A stretch of DNA of 64,000 nt. It comes from Yponomeuta sedellus. Taxonomy: Eukaryota > Arthropoda > Insecta > Lepidoptera > Yponomeutidae. The translations under genes and the position numbers were made by a program. Shown here piece after piece: positions 44,496-54,930 of this stretch (position 1 is the first letter of the stretch; every line of letters begins with the position of its first letter). Location: the NCBI GenBank assembly GCA_934045075.1, contig OW203737.1, positions 2,004,001-2,068,000 on the forward strand, written 5' to 3'. Under the pieces are notes generated by a model, which was not told the DNA's origin, searched no databases, and saw only the letters and a program-made list of their open reading frames with translations.

Positions 44496-44577
44496 CGTTA
44501 TCAACCCTTGTATGTCGCCACTGCTGGGGCACGGGTCTCTTCCTGCATCGCAGGAAGGTTAGGCCATACTCCACCAC
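44496..44577 (-). mobile_element. family B SINE, very short 5'-truncated copy
   Basis: The duplication tttcattta lies at 44487-44495 and 44578-44586. Only 82 bp of the 3' end was copied (cgttatcaacccttgtatg to 'catactccaccac'). This proves that the LINE-like 3' end alone is enough for insertion. Confidence 0.85.
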
Positions 44578-44687
44578 TTTCATTTAACCTTCTTCCAATG
44601 ACCAATGACTTTTGTTTTCTAAGTTACGTACATTTGTGAAGTTATGGTACCAATTCCTTTGTTCTACCCACTAGGCTACCACCCAGG

Positions 44688-44907
44688 GCGGTGGTAGCGA
44701 AGCGGTGTAAAACGCCGGCCTCTCAATCGGGAGGTCGTGGGTTCAATTATGTACATTTGTGAAATTACAGTAGCAATACCACTCGCCGACCGTGAAGGAA
44801 AACATCGCAAGGAAACCCTAGTGTCGGAAGTGTTAACGTACCTCAGCGCTTGCTACGTACAATGGCCCAACTATGAGGCTAAGTGGGGAAATGTCAGGTC
44901 TAACTAA
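44688..44907 (+). mobile_element. family D SINE, rearranged
   Basis: The head 'ggtggtagcgaagcggtgta' leads to 'gtcgtgggttca', then directly 'attatgtacatttgtgaaat' (bases after box B deleted) and the usual body. Just left lie a family D body piece and a reversed SINE head (44,599-44,687). Confidence 0.65.
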
Positions 44908-46554
44908 GTACTAGGCTACCACTGCCTGGTACATAGGCATGAGTATTTTTATACGTAAGAATACAATGTTTAATGCTCCCCATGCTTTGTTCAAATGAGC
45001 GCATGTTCTCATGAGACTCTACTCAGGATCAGAGTCTAATTGATCCGAAGTAGGCAATTACATGGGGAAGAGAGTGGAATGGGATTAAATTAGAATAAAC
45101 ATAATTAAACAGTCGGCCCGCATTTCGACGCGGAGCCCTAAAATTACGGGTTTCGTCGGATTAAGCTTAAACCGCACCATAAGGGCCCGCTCAGACGTAA
45201 ACGGAAAGAGTTTGTTGACTGACTTGATGATGCAAGTATAAGGATTTAGAAGGGGTAAATACTGTACCAAAACGGTCATTTCAATGTTATATATTAAACG
45301 GGTATAATCGCGATTATTTATAAGGTAACATTTAAATCGAAGATGTAGAATCGCGATTAGATCCAATTATTATATGGCCAAAGTATGCTGGAGATGAAGC
45401 GTGGTGAGAACTCCTTCAAAAGATTTATGTGTATATGCGATTTTTTTCAGACCTGCAACTCTTGCAGCTTTTTTGTGCTAAGAGTCCATTTCCATGTTTA
45501 AGATGTCCTTGCCTTACCATAGCACAGGGTATCCTAGTTTGGGACCAAGACACGTGCTTGCCTAATCTGGAAGTTGTTTACGATTTTTTTATTACAGACC
45601 TTTATTTAAATTCGCATTGTTTTGTTTACAGACCTTGTAGTTGTATGTTCATATTCTTATGAGATTCAAGAGCAATACAAATTGGTTAAAATTCTGCTTT
45701 TTAGAATAAAAAAATGTAGTTGGTAATAAACCTTGGTCGCCATTCATCTATCCATGCATCAGCATTGATGATACTTCTATAGACCACCCGTATTCCGCCC
45801 TTTTGTGAGTTTTGCGGCTTAAATAACATTATGGATGTCATAAATGCTTTAGTAAGACAAGATAATTATGGCAAGAATATTTGGTAGTTAGCCAGGGTCG
45901 GCTAGGTCTACCTCACGATGGGCTGGTTGAGAGAGCGGAATGGGAGGTGATGTGAATGGACTTACTTGGTGATGGTGGATGATGGCTCGCTTTAGCTGTT
46001 GGGCAGATGATGAGCGGTGATGGATGAGCTGATGCGTCCAGCGCACGGAGAACCCTCCTGCACTGTAGACTTATAGTCTAATATTGTCAATATATTGTTC
46101 TTTGAGCTGATAAAGTTTCTTGGTCACCAAAATGTCTATCACTTCACGAGAATTCGAGCACTTATCACGCGCGTATGTCACCGTGCGAATGTGTGTGCAG
46201 ATGGATGGATAAAAAATTAGTAGCGAGCGAGCGGCACGAGCGACGGCACCGGAACGACAGAATAATGAACGATGAGTGACCACAGATTCATGATTACGTC
46301 GCGTCGATTCTCGCGCGAACAATATTCTTTATTATATCCCGGAAAATAGTTCCAGAAACTTACAAAAGGTAAAATACCATCGGCAGCCTCATTGCTTATG
46401 GCAATTTCTTACAGGCAACCTCATCGTAGTACCTCATACCGACAGCAAAAAAAATATAAAATAATTATTAGGTCCTCTAAAAGTAGTAGAATGACCGAGT
46501 AACAAGTCATTCGCATTGCGCATAATTATGCGACAGGAAAAAAGTTCACGTCTA
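44908..46554. other. no gene recognised
   Basis: 45,285-45,335 resembles family L sequence on the reverse strand (aaacgggtataatcgcgatt). 46,375-46,440 resembles a LINE 3' UTR on the minus strand. A (gatg)-rich patch at 45,960-46,040 and a GC-rich patch at 46,170-46,320 carry no motif I know. Confidence 0.35.
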
Positions 46555-46568
46555 GTAATAATTAATGA

Positions 46569-46747
46569 ATTTAAAAACCTATTTAGAGGCTAAAAATTTC
46601 ACCCATGCCGGGATTCGAACCCGCAACCTCTGGCTATCCGTACCAGCGCTTTACCAATTGAGCCAATGGGCGACTCACGACATCAGTGAAATTTCGAACC
46701 TCTTTACAATATTCTCTGTATTACGTAAAATTAAAAATAAAAATAGT
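46569..46747 (+). mobile_element. family A retroposon with clean 5' inversion
   Basis: The duplication gtaataattaatga lies at 46555-46568 and 46748-46761. The reversed body runs from 'atttaaaaacc' to 'tctgtattacgta'. It joins a minimal forward tail 'aaattaaaaataaaaata'. The body and tail are inverted relative to each other with no duplicated body. Confidence 0.85.
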
Positions 46748-46761
46748 GTAATAATTAATGA

Positions 46762-47272
46762 TTCACCGTCTGAAAAGACTTTTAAGGCATGCTTATTATG
46801 AATTCCGGGCGACAAATGACGAGTCCCATTTATTTGTTTTAACTTTGAGTTAAACTACTGTCGGGTTTTATGGGCATCTGTGGGTACACAAACAAACAAT
46901 GCCCGTGCTCCGGAATCGAATGAATTACGTATTAAATTAGCGGTAAGCGGTTTTTAATAAGTCCAAAAGGACGGAAGTAAAAGCTTGTTGAGATTGAGTT
47001 GATAGAATCGTCACAATTTTGCTGAGCGTGGATAAAGTTAATTTCATAATAAATTGAGTGAGGCCTATCTACCTACTCATGACGAAATGAAGACTTAAAA
47101 GAGAGAACAAAACACGCTTTCTCTAAAACACATGTTAAATGATATCGGTTAACAGAACCTAAGATATTGTGAACAGTACGTTAGAAAAATGTCGGAATAT
47201 GTAAAATAAACGAGTAAAATCCTTGTAAAAACAGTTTTTTATTGCGTTAGAAGTGATTGATGAAATCATAAT
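46762..47272. other. no gene; family L scrap at the right
   Basis: 47,185-47,245 has 'aaaatgtcggaatatgtaaa' and 'taaaaacagttttttatt', a worn L fragment. Confidence 0.35.
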
Positions 47273-47636
47273 GATATCAACCCTCTGTATGGCCTTACTG
47301 CTGGGGCACAGGTCTCTTCCTGCATCGCAGGAAGGTTGGGCCATACTCCACCATGAAGGCCAAGTCCGGGTTGGTGAAAGATTGTAAGACAGTTGCGGGC
47401 CATACAGTCAGAAGTTCTCAAGCCACCCCTAAAGCCTCTGACATGGCTTAACGACTCATTTTATGACAGCCGGCAGAAACCGCTTAACGTGCCTTGAAAG
47501 CACGGAAGCGCTCGAATTAATGCCACTAGCGGTGGTAACGGGATGGTCGCCCATCCAGTACCTGACCGCGCTTGTTGTTGCTTAACCCAAGTGATTGATT
47601 ACAATCACTCGGTTCAACTAGGCCACGAGTGCTTCA
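47273..47636 (-). mobile_element. family B 5S-derived SINE
   Basis: Nearly complete, from 'atatcaaccctctgtatgg' to 'ctaggccacgagtgcttc'. The 5S-like block is 'gatggtcgcccatccagtac'. No clear duplication. Confidence 0.8.
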
Positions 47637-47940
47637 TCGGTGCGGAGCGGCGACACCACACGCATGCGCAATCGATGTTTGCGCCTTGGCGCCAACATTT
47701 TACATTTAAAAAACTTTTTAATATTTAAACAAAGTTTGGTTCTGTTAAATATTATTTTATGTATTAGAGTATGAGAGTAGATAAAGTAGTGAATGACAAT
47801 GTACATACTCGTAACTTGGTCTTATAACACTCGTGTGATACTATAAAAATACTCGGCTACGGCTCGTTTTTTTAAAACACACTTGTGTTAAGTTGTGTTA
47901 TAAGAACTTCTTCCTACGGTGCAGGGAGAGACCCGTACCC

Positions 47941-48250
47941 CAGAGTGCTTAGTGCGAGTTTGACAGATCCAATGAATAACTTTACTACCGCGTTAATCGA
48001 GCATTGAGTAGTGAATACGAGTAAGGTAACCGTTCGAACTGGCAAAACGCTGTCACAGTACAACTCGCACTCGCGTTTATTCGTGTTTTGGCTGGTAAAC
48101 GTGTTCACTTCTCAACGTAAACCATTACAACTCGCACTCAGCAATTTTAATTTCCATACTTGTCGCTAGGTGGCGCTTCCTCGATGCCATAGAAATATGA
48201 GTTTACGTTAACGCGATCGAGTAGTTAAAAAACTCGCACTAAGCACTCTG
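47941..48250. mobile_element. 310-bp TIR element with perfect 21-bp ends
   Basis: 'cagagtgcttagtgcgagtt'+t and a+'aactcgcactaagcactctg' are exact inverses. 'aactcgcact' also recurs internally at about 48,061 and 48,128. It sits within a family B 3' remnant: 'gagacccgtacccc' on the left, 'cagtgggctcatacaagggt' on the right. The duplication is ambiguous, so the superfamily is open (hAT-like CAG ends are possible). Confidence 0.75.
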
Positions 48251-48405
48251 CAGTGGGCTCATACAAGGGTCGATATCGAGTGACATTCCTGAAGACAAAC
48301 ACGATACTTTTTATTTAGCAAGAAAAAACATTTCCAACCCCAGGCTTTGACACAGAGAGCACGACAGCGCCACCACACGGCGAAAAGGTAAAACAAAATT
48401 TGGTT

Positions 48406-48570
48406 TCTAAAAACCTATTTAGAGGCTAAAAATTCCACCCATGCCGGGACTCGAACCCGCGACCTCTGGCTAACCGTGCCTGCGCTCTCCCAACTGAGCC
48501 AATGGACAACTCACCAGCATCAGTGAAATTTCGAACCTCTTTACAATATTCTCTGTAGGTATTACGTAAA
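48406..48570 (-). mobile_element. family A copy, short tail, not inverted
   Basis: On the minus strand it ends at 'aggtttttag'. The core 'ggagagcgcaggcacggtta' and box B 'gggttcgagtccc' are intact. The 5' end lies in 'tacgtaatacctacagag'. Confidence 0.65.
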
Positions 48571-48794
48571 GTTTTGTTTACGAAGACATCAGTATATTGG
48601 GTTGCATTTACAGAGACATCTTTAAAGTTACATATTCAACTATAACACTAGATTTATTTAGATAGTTAGAGATAGAGAACACTTTATTTTACATAAAAAA
48701 GGAAATTTCACAAATACCTATATCTTAACCTAAGAGAGTACTGACTATTACTAAAAGTGATCTCTTGCATACAGCGTATAATTACGTATTATTT
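48571..48794 (-). other. LINE 3' UTR-like tail
   Basis: 'agatagttagagatagagaa' then 'cactttattttacataaaaa' and 'actaaaagtgatctcttgca' resemble the minus-strand LINE 3' end at 52,040. Confidence 0.4.
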
Positions 48795-49005
48795 AACATT
48801 CATAACATTTACATACTGGCACATACACTGCTTCTAGCCCCACACTAGGATACCCTATGCAGTGAGTACCAGAAACAGCGATATCACAAACATGTAAACA
48901 TCTAAGACCTGGGGTGTTTTTTTTCCCCAGCCAGGGATCGAATCCGGGACCTCTCGCATGATAGGCAGATGCGCTACCGCTGTGCCACAGGGATCGTCAT
49001 TAATT
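48795..49005 (-). mobile_element. family F tRNA-derived SINE
   Basis: Minus-strand head 'ggcacagcggtagcgcatct' with box B 'ggattcgatccctgg'. The 3' end is 'gtaaatgttatgaatg' near 48800. Confidence 0.75.
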
Positions 49006-49057
49006 AATTCATTTAAAAAAAAACCAGTGTTTTTTTTATAAAATATATGATTATATT

Positions 49058-49462
49058 GATGATGATGATTGACCTTTTTGCATCTACGTAATGAGATGAT
49101 TTATGCAGCTTCCAGTGGTATCCTCACTCACACTAGATGGGTAAATGGACCACTCCGACGCTGTAGTGCCTGGGACATGGTTTTATATATGGTGTAGGCT
49201 TGCCCAGCACCTATACCATCCTGACAGCTTAGTCGGCCTAGCCCACAGGAAAGAATAGTCAATACGTGCGGAGCCAACCAAGCCGCGGGTTTCCTCACGA
49301 TGTTTTCCTTCACCGTTAGCGTGTGGTATTGCGACTACAAATTAGCAAATATACGTAACTTTGAAATTAAACAAAGTCATTGGTACATGCCCGCACTCGG
49401 GATCGAACCTGGGGCTCTCGCTTGCCAGTCCATGGTTCTACCCACTGAGCTACGACCGCTTA
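49058..49462 (-). mobile_element. family C SINE, full length (reference copy)
   Basis: The duplication atgattatatt lies at 49047-49057 and 49463-49473. On the minus strand: tRNA-like head 49379-49462 (gtagctcagtgggtagaac, ggttcgatcccgagtgcggg), then 'aacggtgaaggaaaacatcg', the 'gcacgtattgactattcttt' body, and a (cat)n-type 3' end. 405 bp. Confidence 0.85.
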
Positions 49463-49473
49463 ATGATTATATT

Positions 49474-50108
49474 AAACACTTGAATTAGCGTTCACGAGCA
49501 CACATCAAGACGTGTTTTTACTTTTTATTTCTCAGGCTATTTGTTTTTCTCATCCAAAGAGGTTAGTTACTGCTCGTTTTTTTTAAATTAGACCGCCTCA
49601 GTACAAAGTCCGGGTAAACAAAGGAAAAAACAAATTTTGTTCGCTGTAAACGAGCGTCACCTTTTTTCTTCCTGCAAATAATAATTATTTCACTGAAAAA
49701 GTTTCTCGGCCCGGGAGTAATAATCTAAGCTTATTTAACAATGAGCGTAATCCCATCTCGCTGTGGCCGGAAATAATTCGCTTATTTTCGGTACACGTAC
49801 CCCCAGTTTCTCGTACACTAACAATCTGTTAATCTACTGTCAACAGCTGTCAAATGTTTTTTTTTTGTATGCACTTCGGCCACTTGACAGCTGCCAACAG
49901 TAGATTAACGGCTTGTTAGTGTCTCAGAAACCATTGGTTTGGTAGGTAGCTATATGAATTTACTAAATGTCAAAATTATGTGAGCTTTGTCACTATGAAA
50001 ATTCGATGTCATCTCTTTTCTCAGAAATTCGAAGAGACAGCGCTATAATCAACTATTTACTTATATAGCGAAATTCTCAATTCTCAGTTCAAAAACTGTC
50101 ATAATGAA
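49474..50108. other. no gene; foldback at 49806-49931
   Basis: Apart from the foldback listed separately, nothing is recognised. Confidence 0.35.
49806..49931. mobile_element. 126-bp foldback
   Basis: 'gtttctcgtacactaacaat' and 'ttgttagtgtctcagaaac' are inverse ends, continued by 'gttaatctactgt'/'acagtagattaac' and 'cagctgtcaa'/'ttgacagctg'. The arms are about 47 bp. Confidence 0.7.
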
Positions 50109-50119
50109 CCATGAATTGT

Positions 50120-51063
50120 ATTATACTATTTTTAATACACTAACCCGTGCTAAGGACAATTTTAAAAACCTATTTAGAGTCTAAAAATTCCACCCATGCC
50201 GGATAGCCAGAGGTCGCGGGTTCGAATCCCGGCATAGGTGGAATTTTTAGCCTCTTAATAGGTTTTTAAAATTGACCTTAGCACGGGTTAGTGCATTAAA
50301 AATAGTATAATCATGTGGGTACAGCGATATCATTCCGATGTAAAAACCTACCTGCAAAGTAGGAAATCGGGGCTGTAAGTGATGCAATTTACTTCAGCCA
50401 GATGTCGCTGCCTGTACGTAATACAGAGAATAGTGTAAAGAGGTTCGAAATTCCACTGATGCCGGTGAGTCGCCTGGTTAGCCCAGTTGGAAAGAGCGCT
50501 GGCATGGATAGCCAGAGGTCGCGGGTTCGAATCCCGGGATGCGTGAAATTTTTGGCCTCTAAATAGGTTTTTAAAATTCTATAATTTGTTTAAAAACCTA
50601 TTTAGAGGCTAAAAATTTCACCCATGCCGGGATTCGAACCCGCAACCTCTGGCTATCCGTGCCAGCGCTCTACCAATTGAGCCAATGGGCGACTCACGGC
50701 ACAATTGGTAGAGCGCTGGCACGGATAGCCAGAGGTTGCGGGTTCGAATCCCGGCATGGGTGAAATTTTTAGCCTCTAAATAGGTTTTTAAATTTGTTCC
50801 TTAGCACGGGTTAGTGCATTAAAAATAAAAATAGTGTAATCTATAATTTGTTCTTAATCATGGTCAGAATACCCTATTAAAGGTTTTGCTTAGAAATTCC
50901 GTGCCACTCTGTAGACAGCTATCGGTGAATTTGAAAACGTGAGGGTCTTCCGCCGTTACTAGTATATCATGTGGCTACCCTGGGAACGTTTGGCGCTGGA
51001 ACTGTATACAGGTACAGTCAGACTGCAGGTACAGGCAGCCTCTAAATAGGTTTTTAAAATTGT
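50120..51063 (-). mobile_element. composite family A insertion, 944 bp
   Basis: ccatgaattgt flanks the whole (50109-50119, 51064-51074). Left to right: a palindromic tail-to-tail A segment (50120-50311); a forward A body with its about 150-bp upstream part (50312-50577); a later inverted A insertion (50591-50839); a 173-bp sequence P (50853-51025); and an A 3' end (gcctctaaataggttttta). It is one retroposed composite plus a secondary insertion. Confidence 0.7.
50591..50839 (+). mobile_element. family A inverted-duplicated copy, nested
   Basis: The duplication tctataatttgtt lies at 50578-50590 and 50840-50852. The reversed arm runs to 50701 (gactcacggca), the forward arm from 50702 (caattggtagagc) to the tail. 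The sister locus at 61,870 has the same site without this copy. Confidence 0.85.
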
Positions 51064-51074
51064 CCATGAATTGT

Positions 51075-51319
51075 AGATAAATGAAACAAGTTAGTGGCTA
51101 TTTATATTAGAATAATTAATAGAACCCTGAACTTTCCCCAAACACTTACAATGCATTAACTTAAATATGGCCCTAATTAGACGCCAGTGCCTTGGTTAGG
51201 ATCAGCATGCTTCACTTGAGGGTTAAATTGACATTTAAGGCTCGCTTGGTGTGATTCCGTTAGCCCGTACACCGCACTGCTTCTACATTCCGGCCTATGC
51301 CATTTCCACGCAGCCGTAC
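51075..51319. other. no repeat recognised; possible promoter-proximal DNA
   Basis: Unique-looking sequence leading into the candidate exon. No clear TATA box. Confidence 0.3.
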
Positions 51320-51341
51320 AGCCTTTCAACTAAAGTTCAGT

Positions 51342-51610
51342 CGGCTACAGGCATTCGATCCGGGCGCGCGTTTTACCGCCGCGTGGAGAGGCGTTTTCGG
51401 CCAGCACTCACGAAAGTTTCTTTTGAATTTCGAACGCGAGTCTCGAAAATTGAACGGACGGACTCAAGGATTGTTTTTCCGCTTTATGGTTTGTTTTATT
51501 TTTTTTCTACGGATTGAGTTAAGTGATTGCAGTTTGGAGCGAAAAACTTTGTGTTTTTTCGTCTGTGGTGTTTGGAGTTAGTTTTTGGCGAGGAGAAGTT
51601 TTTGTTTAGA
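51342..51610 (+). promoter_or_regulatory. candidate promoter and non-coding first exon
   Basis: 'gttcagtcgg' at about 51,336-51,345 fits the arthropod initiator TCAGT. The following 270 bp is GC-richer, contains none of the local repeat families, and reaches 'tttagaggtaagttgt', a strong splice donor (ag|gtaagt) at about 51,611. Overlapping open frames carry no motif, so I read it as 5' UTR. No downstream exon is visible in the window. This is the best hint of a host gene. Confidence 0.35.
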
Positions 51611-52039
51611 GGTAAGTTGTATGAAATTCAAACGTTTTGTCCACATAACACTGGCTGCATTAAAACGTTGAGTTGTATTACTCGTTATTCAATTTGTCCC
51701 GTATAAAAACGTTATGAGATGAGATGGTTTATAAAAAAAAACACATTAATAAATGGTAAAATTGTAACGTTTCTGAGCAATACAACAATGCTAGTAGCGG
51801 ATTTAAGATTAGTCATCTTATAACACATAGTTTCGTATTTCTAATGAAATAATTTAGTACCCAGTTCTTTTTACTGGCGAATTTAATGCTACATCATTTC
51901 CTATTTCCAAATAAATTCAAATAAGGTAGCCAGTTCTTTATACTGGTGACTCTTAGATTAAGTAGATACTTGAAACGTGCAGTTATACAACAGTGTTAGA
52001 CCGAGTTGTGACACAGTGAATCAACATAATTACAATAAA
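51611..52039. other. AT-rich; could be intron
   Basis: A direct repeat 'cagttctttwtactgg' at about 51,862 and 51,930 is the only pattern seen. Confidence 0.35.
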
Positions 52040-52575
52040 AAATATAAGATAGATAGATAGAATATTCTTTATTGCATGTACACCAAGGATTACATAAGAG
52101 ACTTATAAAATAATAGAACAGTACAAGTGGCGGCCTTATTACTAAAAGTAATTTCTTCCAGACAACCATTGACGAAAAAGAAGAAACGGAAACTGAAATA
52201 CGGGTAGTCGGCGCAACTAAACAATATTTGATAACATATTATTTTGTAGTTGATACACATACATAAACGATACATAAATATGAAATTGATACACATACAT
52301 AAACGGTACATAAATATGAAAATAAATTAAGTACAATTAAATAAAATAAGTAGATTTGCCAAAACGAGATTTACAACAATAGGAAAGAAAACAGCTTTAT
52401 ACAAGGTTTTTAATGATGGCAAGGGGATGGTAAGGGACTGTGAGAGATAGCATTGTGGAAGAAAGGTATGCATCATTACTGAGCGGAATGTGCGGGAGCG
52501 GCAATAGCATTCTGAACGCGACCGCATCGCGGCTGGATAAGCCACTGATATCGATTCTAATTCTACATACTACGT
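52040..52575 (-). pseudogene. LINE ORF2 C-terminus, 3' UTR and GATA tail
   Basis: The minus-strand frame near 52,345-52,570 includes RSRTFRSVMMHTFLPQC, like the 'RTRSR...FLPRxxxLWNSLP' end of Jockey/R1-type ORF2. The 3' UTR follows, with 'ttactaaaagtaatttcttc' on the plus strand, ending at 'tctttattgcatgtacacc' next to gatagatagata at 52,040-52,060. On the minus strand this reads aataaagaatattct then (tatc)n. Confidence 0.5.
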
Positions 52576-52639
52576 CACTGCTTGATATTAAATACTAACC
52601 ATAGGCTCTGTTCTATATTTATTGCTAGTAGCAAAACAT

Positions 52640-52818
52640 TGACGAACTCTGTGGCGCAGCGGTAGCGCATCTGCCTACCATGCGAGAGGTCCCGGGTTCG
52701 ATCCCGGCTGGGGACAAAAAATACCCCAGGTCTTGGATATTTACATGTTTGCGATGTCGTTGTTTCTGGTACCCACGACACTGGGTATCCTAGTGTGGGG
52801 CCAGAAGCAATGTATGAA
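52640..52818 (+). mobile_element. family F tRNA-derived SINE
   Basis: Head 'ggcgcagcggtagcgcatct' and 'cccgggttcgatcccggc', body 'caggtcttggatatttacat'. It is cut off at 'gaagcaatgtatg' before the usual 3' end. Confidence 0.75.
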
Positions 52819-52831
52819 ATGAAAGGTTTTA

Positions 52832-53006
52832 ATTAAAACTGTTTTTATACGGATTTATGCTCGTTTATTACATTTTTTACAATTTTCCAACGTTTCGGCA
52901 CTTTTTCAGGTGCCGTGTAATAAACGTAAATGTAATAAACGATCATAAATCCGTATAAAAACAGTTTTAATTATGTCTACTGCTCGTGTTAACCTTAGAA
53001 AATACT
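52832..53006 (+). mobile_element. family L (Penelope-like?) inverted insertion
   Basis: The duplication atgaaaggtttta lies at 52819-52831 and 53007-53019. A reversed arm (tacggatttatgctcgttta to 'caggtgccgtg') is joined to a forward arm (taaacgatcataaatccgta) that continues into 'ctgctcgtgttaacc'. The motif gccgaaacgt beside a ggcac/gtgcc stem is common in Penelope-like elements, from memory. Confidence 0.55.
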
Positions 53007-53019
53007 ATGAAAGGTTTTA

Positions 53020-53532
53020 TTCAAAGTAGCGCAGATACTGCGGCTTAATGAACGTTACAAGTCAAACTAGGTGTCCAATTCAAAATCTAGATCATTTTGG
53101 AGAAAAAATGGACAGAAAAACTCCAAACTTAGTCTTTTCAAATTCCTTAATTAACAGAGTTTACACAATTTTTACAAATCTCATGCATTTTACATGCTTT
53201 AATTCCAGACATCATTGTCATCTAAATAATCCCAAACATTATAGTAACTCTTTTGGCACAAAGTGTACCTTACACATTTTTTGAACCGCGCTTCAGTCAA
53301 ACTTAATATATCTTCAGGGATTTTATAATAGAAAAGTAAGTATACATACCATGCATAGTACGTGACTGCTAGATATTAAATTACTAGCCGTGGGCTATGT
53401 TCAATATGTATTGCTACTAATAAAACATTGGACCATATCATTGTCTGTAAATAAAATAAATAATAATAGATAATATTCCGCTGCTGAGAGTAGATGGTCA
53501 TGAATAATCTCATCGACGTTTTAGCAGTCAGC
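53020..53532. other. no gene recognised
   Basis: One 78-codon frame at 53,048 has no motif. Nothing else was seen. Confidence 0.35.
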
Positions 53533-53543
53533 ATATGTTTGAG

Positions 53544-53797
53544 TGGTGTGTGGTGTCGGCCTAGAGGATAGCACCAACCCGATTCTTCCCGCGGGTGTCG
53601 TAAAAGGCGACTAAGGGATACAAACCGGGGGGTGGGCAGCAGCGCCCCCTGCAGTACAATTCCACCAAACTGCGATCCCCAACCCGCATGCCCAGCGTGG
53701 CGATTATGGGCATTACCCCCTATGATAGCACAACTTGGCGCTCTTTAGGGGAGGGCTATGTCCAGCAGTGGACTAGTATAGCCTGACGATGACGATG
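53544..53797 (+). mobile_element. family E retroposon, full length
   Basis: The duplication atatgtttgag lies at 53533-53543 and 53798-53808. It begins 'tggtgtgtggtgtcggccta', contains 'aaaggcgactaagggata', and ends 'ctatgtccagcagtggacta' and 'gcctgacgatgacgatg'. Confidence 0.85.
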
Positions 53798-54068
53798 ATA
53801 TGTTTGAGCTAAAATGAACGTTAAAAGATAGGCTTTTAATCCTCGATTGCAACCAAACTGAGATGTTTATCTTGTTGTGTTGTGCACACTTTCGTATACC
53901 TACATTAAAAAGGAAATGCTCAGATTAACTCAAACAAGAACACAATCACGCGCACACTCACATACACAAAACACAGTCTCTCACATCTTTCACCCACTTT
54001 GAATAACTTCTGTATTTTAATCTTATGATAAGTCACTGCATTGGTTCGTTCATATGCATAGTGCTTAA

Positions 54069-54672
54069 GGCACCTCGTGCCAACAATGGAATAAAGCCAT
54101 TTCTAGTTTTATAATACACATTTTTTTAAAAGTGAACATCATTAATCTTAACAACTGTGGTAACTATTTTTAGAACCTGGAGTCTAGAGCCTAGGATCAA
54201 CAACCTAGAATTTTATATATAATCAATTTCCGCTAAATACGGCTGTGTGGTGTCGGCCTAGAGAATAGCACCAACCCAAATACTTCCCGCGGGTGTCGTA
54301 AAAAGCGACTAAGGGATACAAACCGGGGGGTGAACAGCAGCGCCCCCGGCAGTTCAATTCCACCAAACTGCGATCCCCAACCCGCATGCCCAGCGTGGGG
54401 ATTATGGGCACTACCCCCCAATGATGGCACAACCTTGTGCTCATTAGGGGAGGGCTATGTCCAGCAGTGGACTAATAAAGCCTGAAGAAGAAGAACGGCC
54501 GTTTTTGGCATTTTATGTCCTACATTCTTGGACTTTTGCTAGTAGGTTCTAAAAAAGCTACATATCTACTAAGTATATTTATTAAAATTTATGTTCACTT
54601 TTTCCAAAGACGCGTTATAAAAGAAGATATGACTTTTTCCAATCGTGGCCTTAGTTAGCACCAACAAGCGCC
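54069..54672. mobile_element. family H TTAA MITE split by family E
   Basis: TTAA at 54065-54068 and 54673-54676. Ends 'ggcacctcgtgcc' and 'caccaacaagcgcc'. Inner arms 'gtgaacatcattaatcttaa' and 'tttatgttcacttttt' pair partly. The guest at 54244-54494 makes it long. Without it the length is about 350 bp. Confidence 0.7.
54244..54494 (+). mobile_element. family E retroposon nested in an H MITE
   Basis: acggc lies on both sides (54239-54243, 54495-54499). Body and 3' end are as at 53,544, ending 'cctgaagaagaagaa'. The other side of the interrupted host resumes 'cgtttttggc', matching the H centre. Confidence 0.75.
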
Positions 54673-54684
54673 TTAATGGTCGTC

Positions 54685-54880
54685 CACTATAACATAACAT
54701 TTAAATACAAGCACATACATTGCTTCTGGCCCCACACTAGGATACCCTGTGTCGTGGGAACCAGAAACAACGACATCACAAACATGTAAACATCCAAGAC
54801 CTGGACTTTTTTTTCCCCAGCCGGGATTCGAACCCGGGACCCAGACGCGCTACCGCTACGCCACAGAGCCACTTCGTCAG
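54685..54880 (-). mobile_element. family F SINE, head partly deleted
   Basis: Minus strand: 'gtggcgtagcggtagcgcgt' then 'ctgggtcccgggttcgaatc'. The bases between D arm and T arm are shortened. The body and 3' end are otherwise typical. Confidence 0.7.
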
Positions 54881-54930
54881 CCGTCTATTTATTCCTACTT
54901 TATTAATGTTTTATTAGCTATGATTATATT

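Noticed and set aside
50120..50850. CRISPR-like spaced repeats
   Set aside because: Repeats are long, inverted and flanked by target duplications; spacers are not uniform, and the DNA is eukaryotic.
51251..51581. Two overlapping 88- and 94-codon frames
   Set aside because: Different frames of the same GC-richer segment, no motif, and a splice donor just downstream. Better read as 5' UTR.
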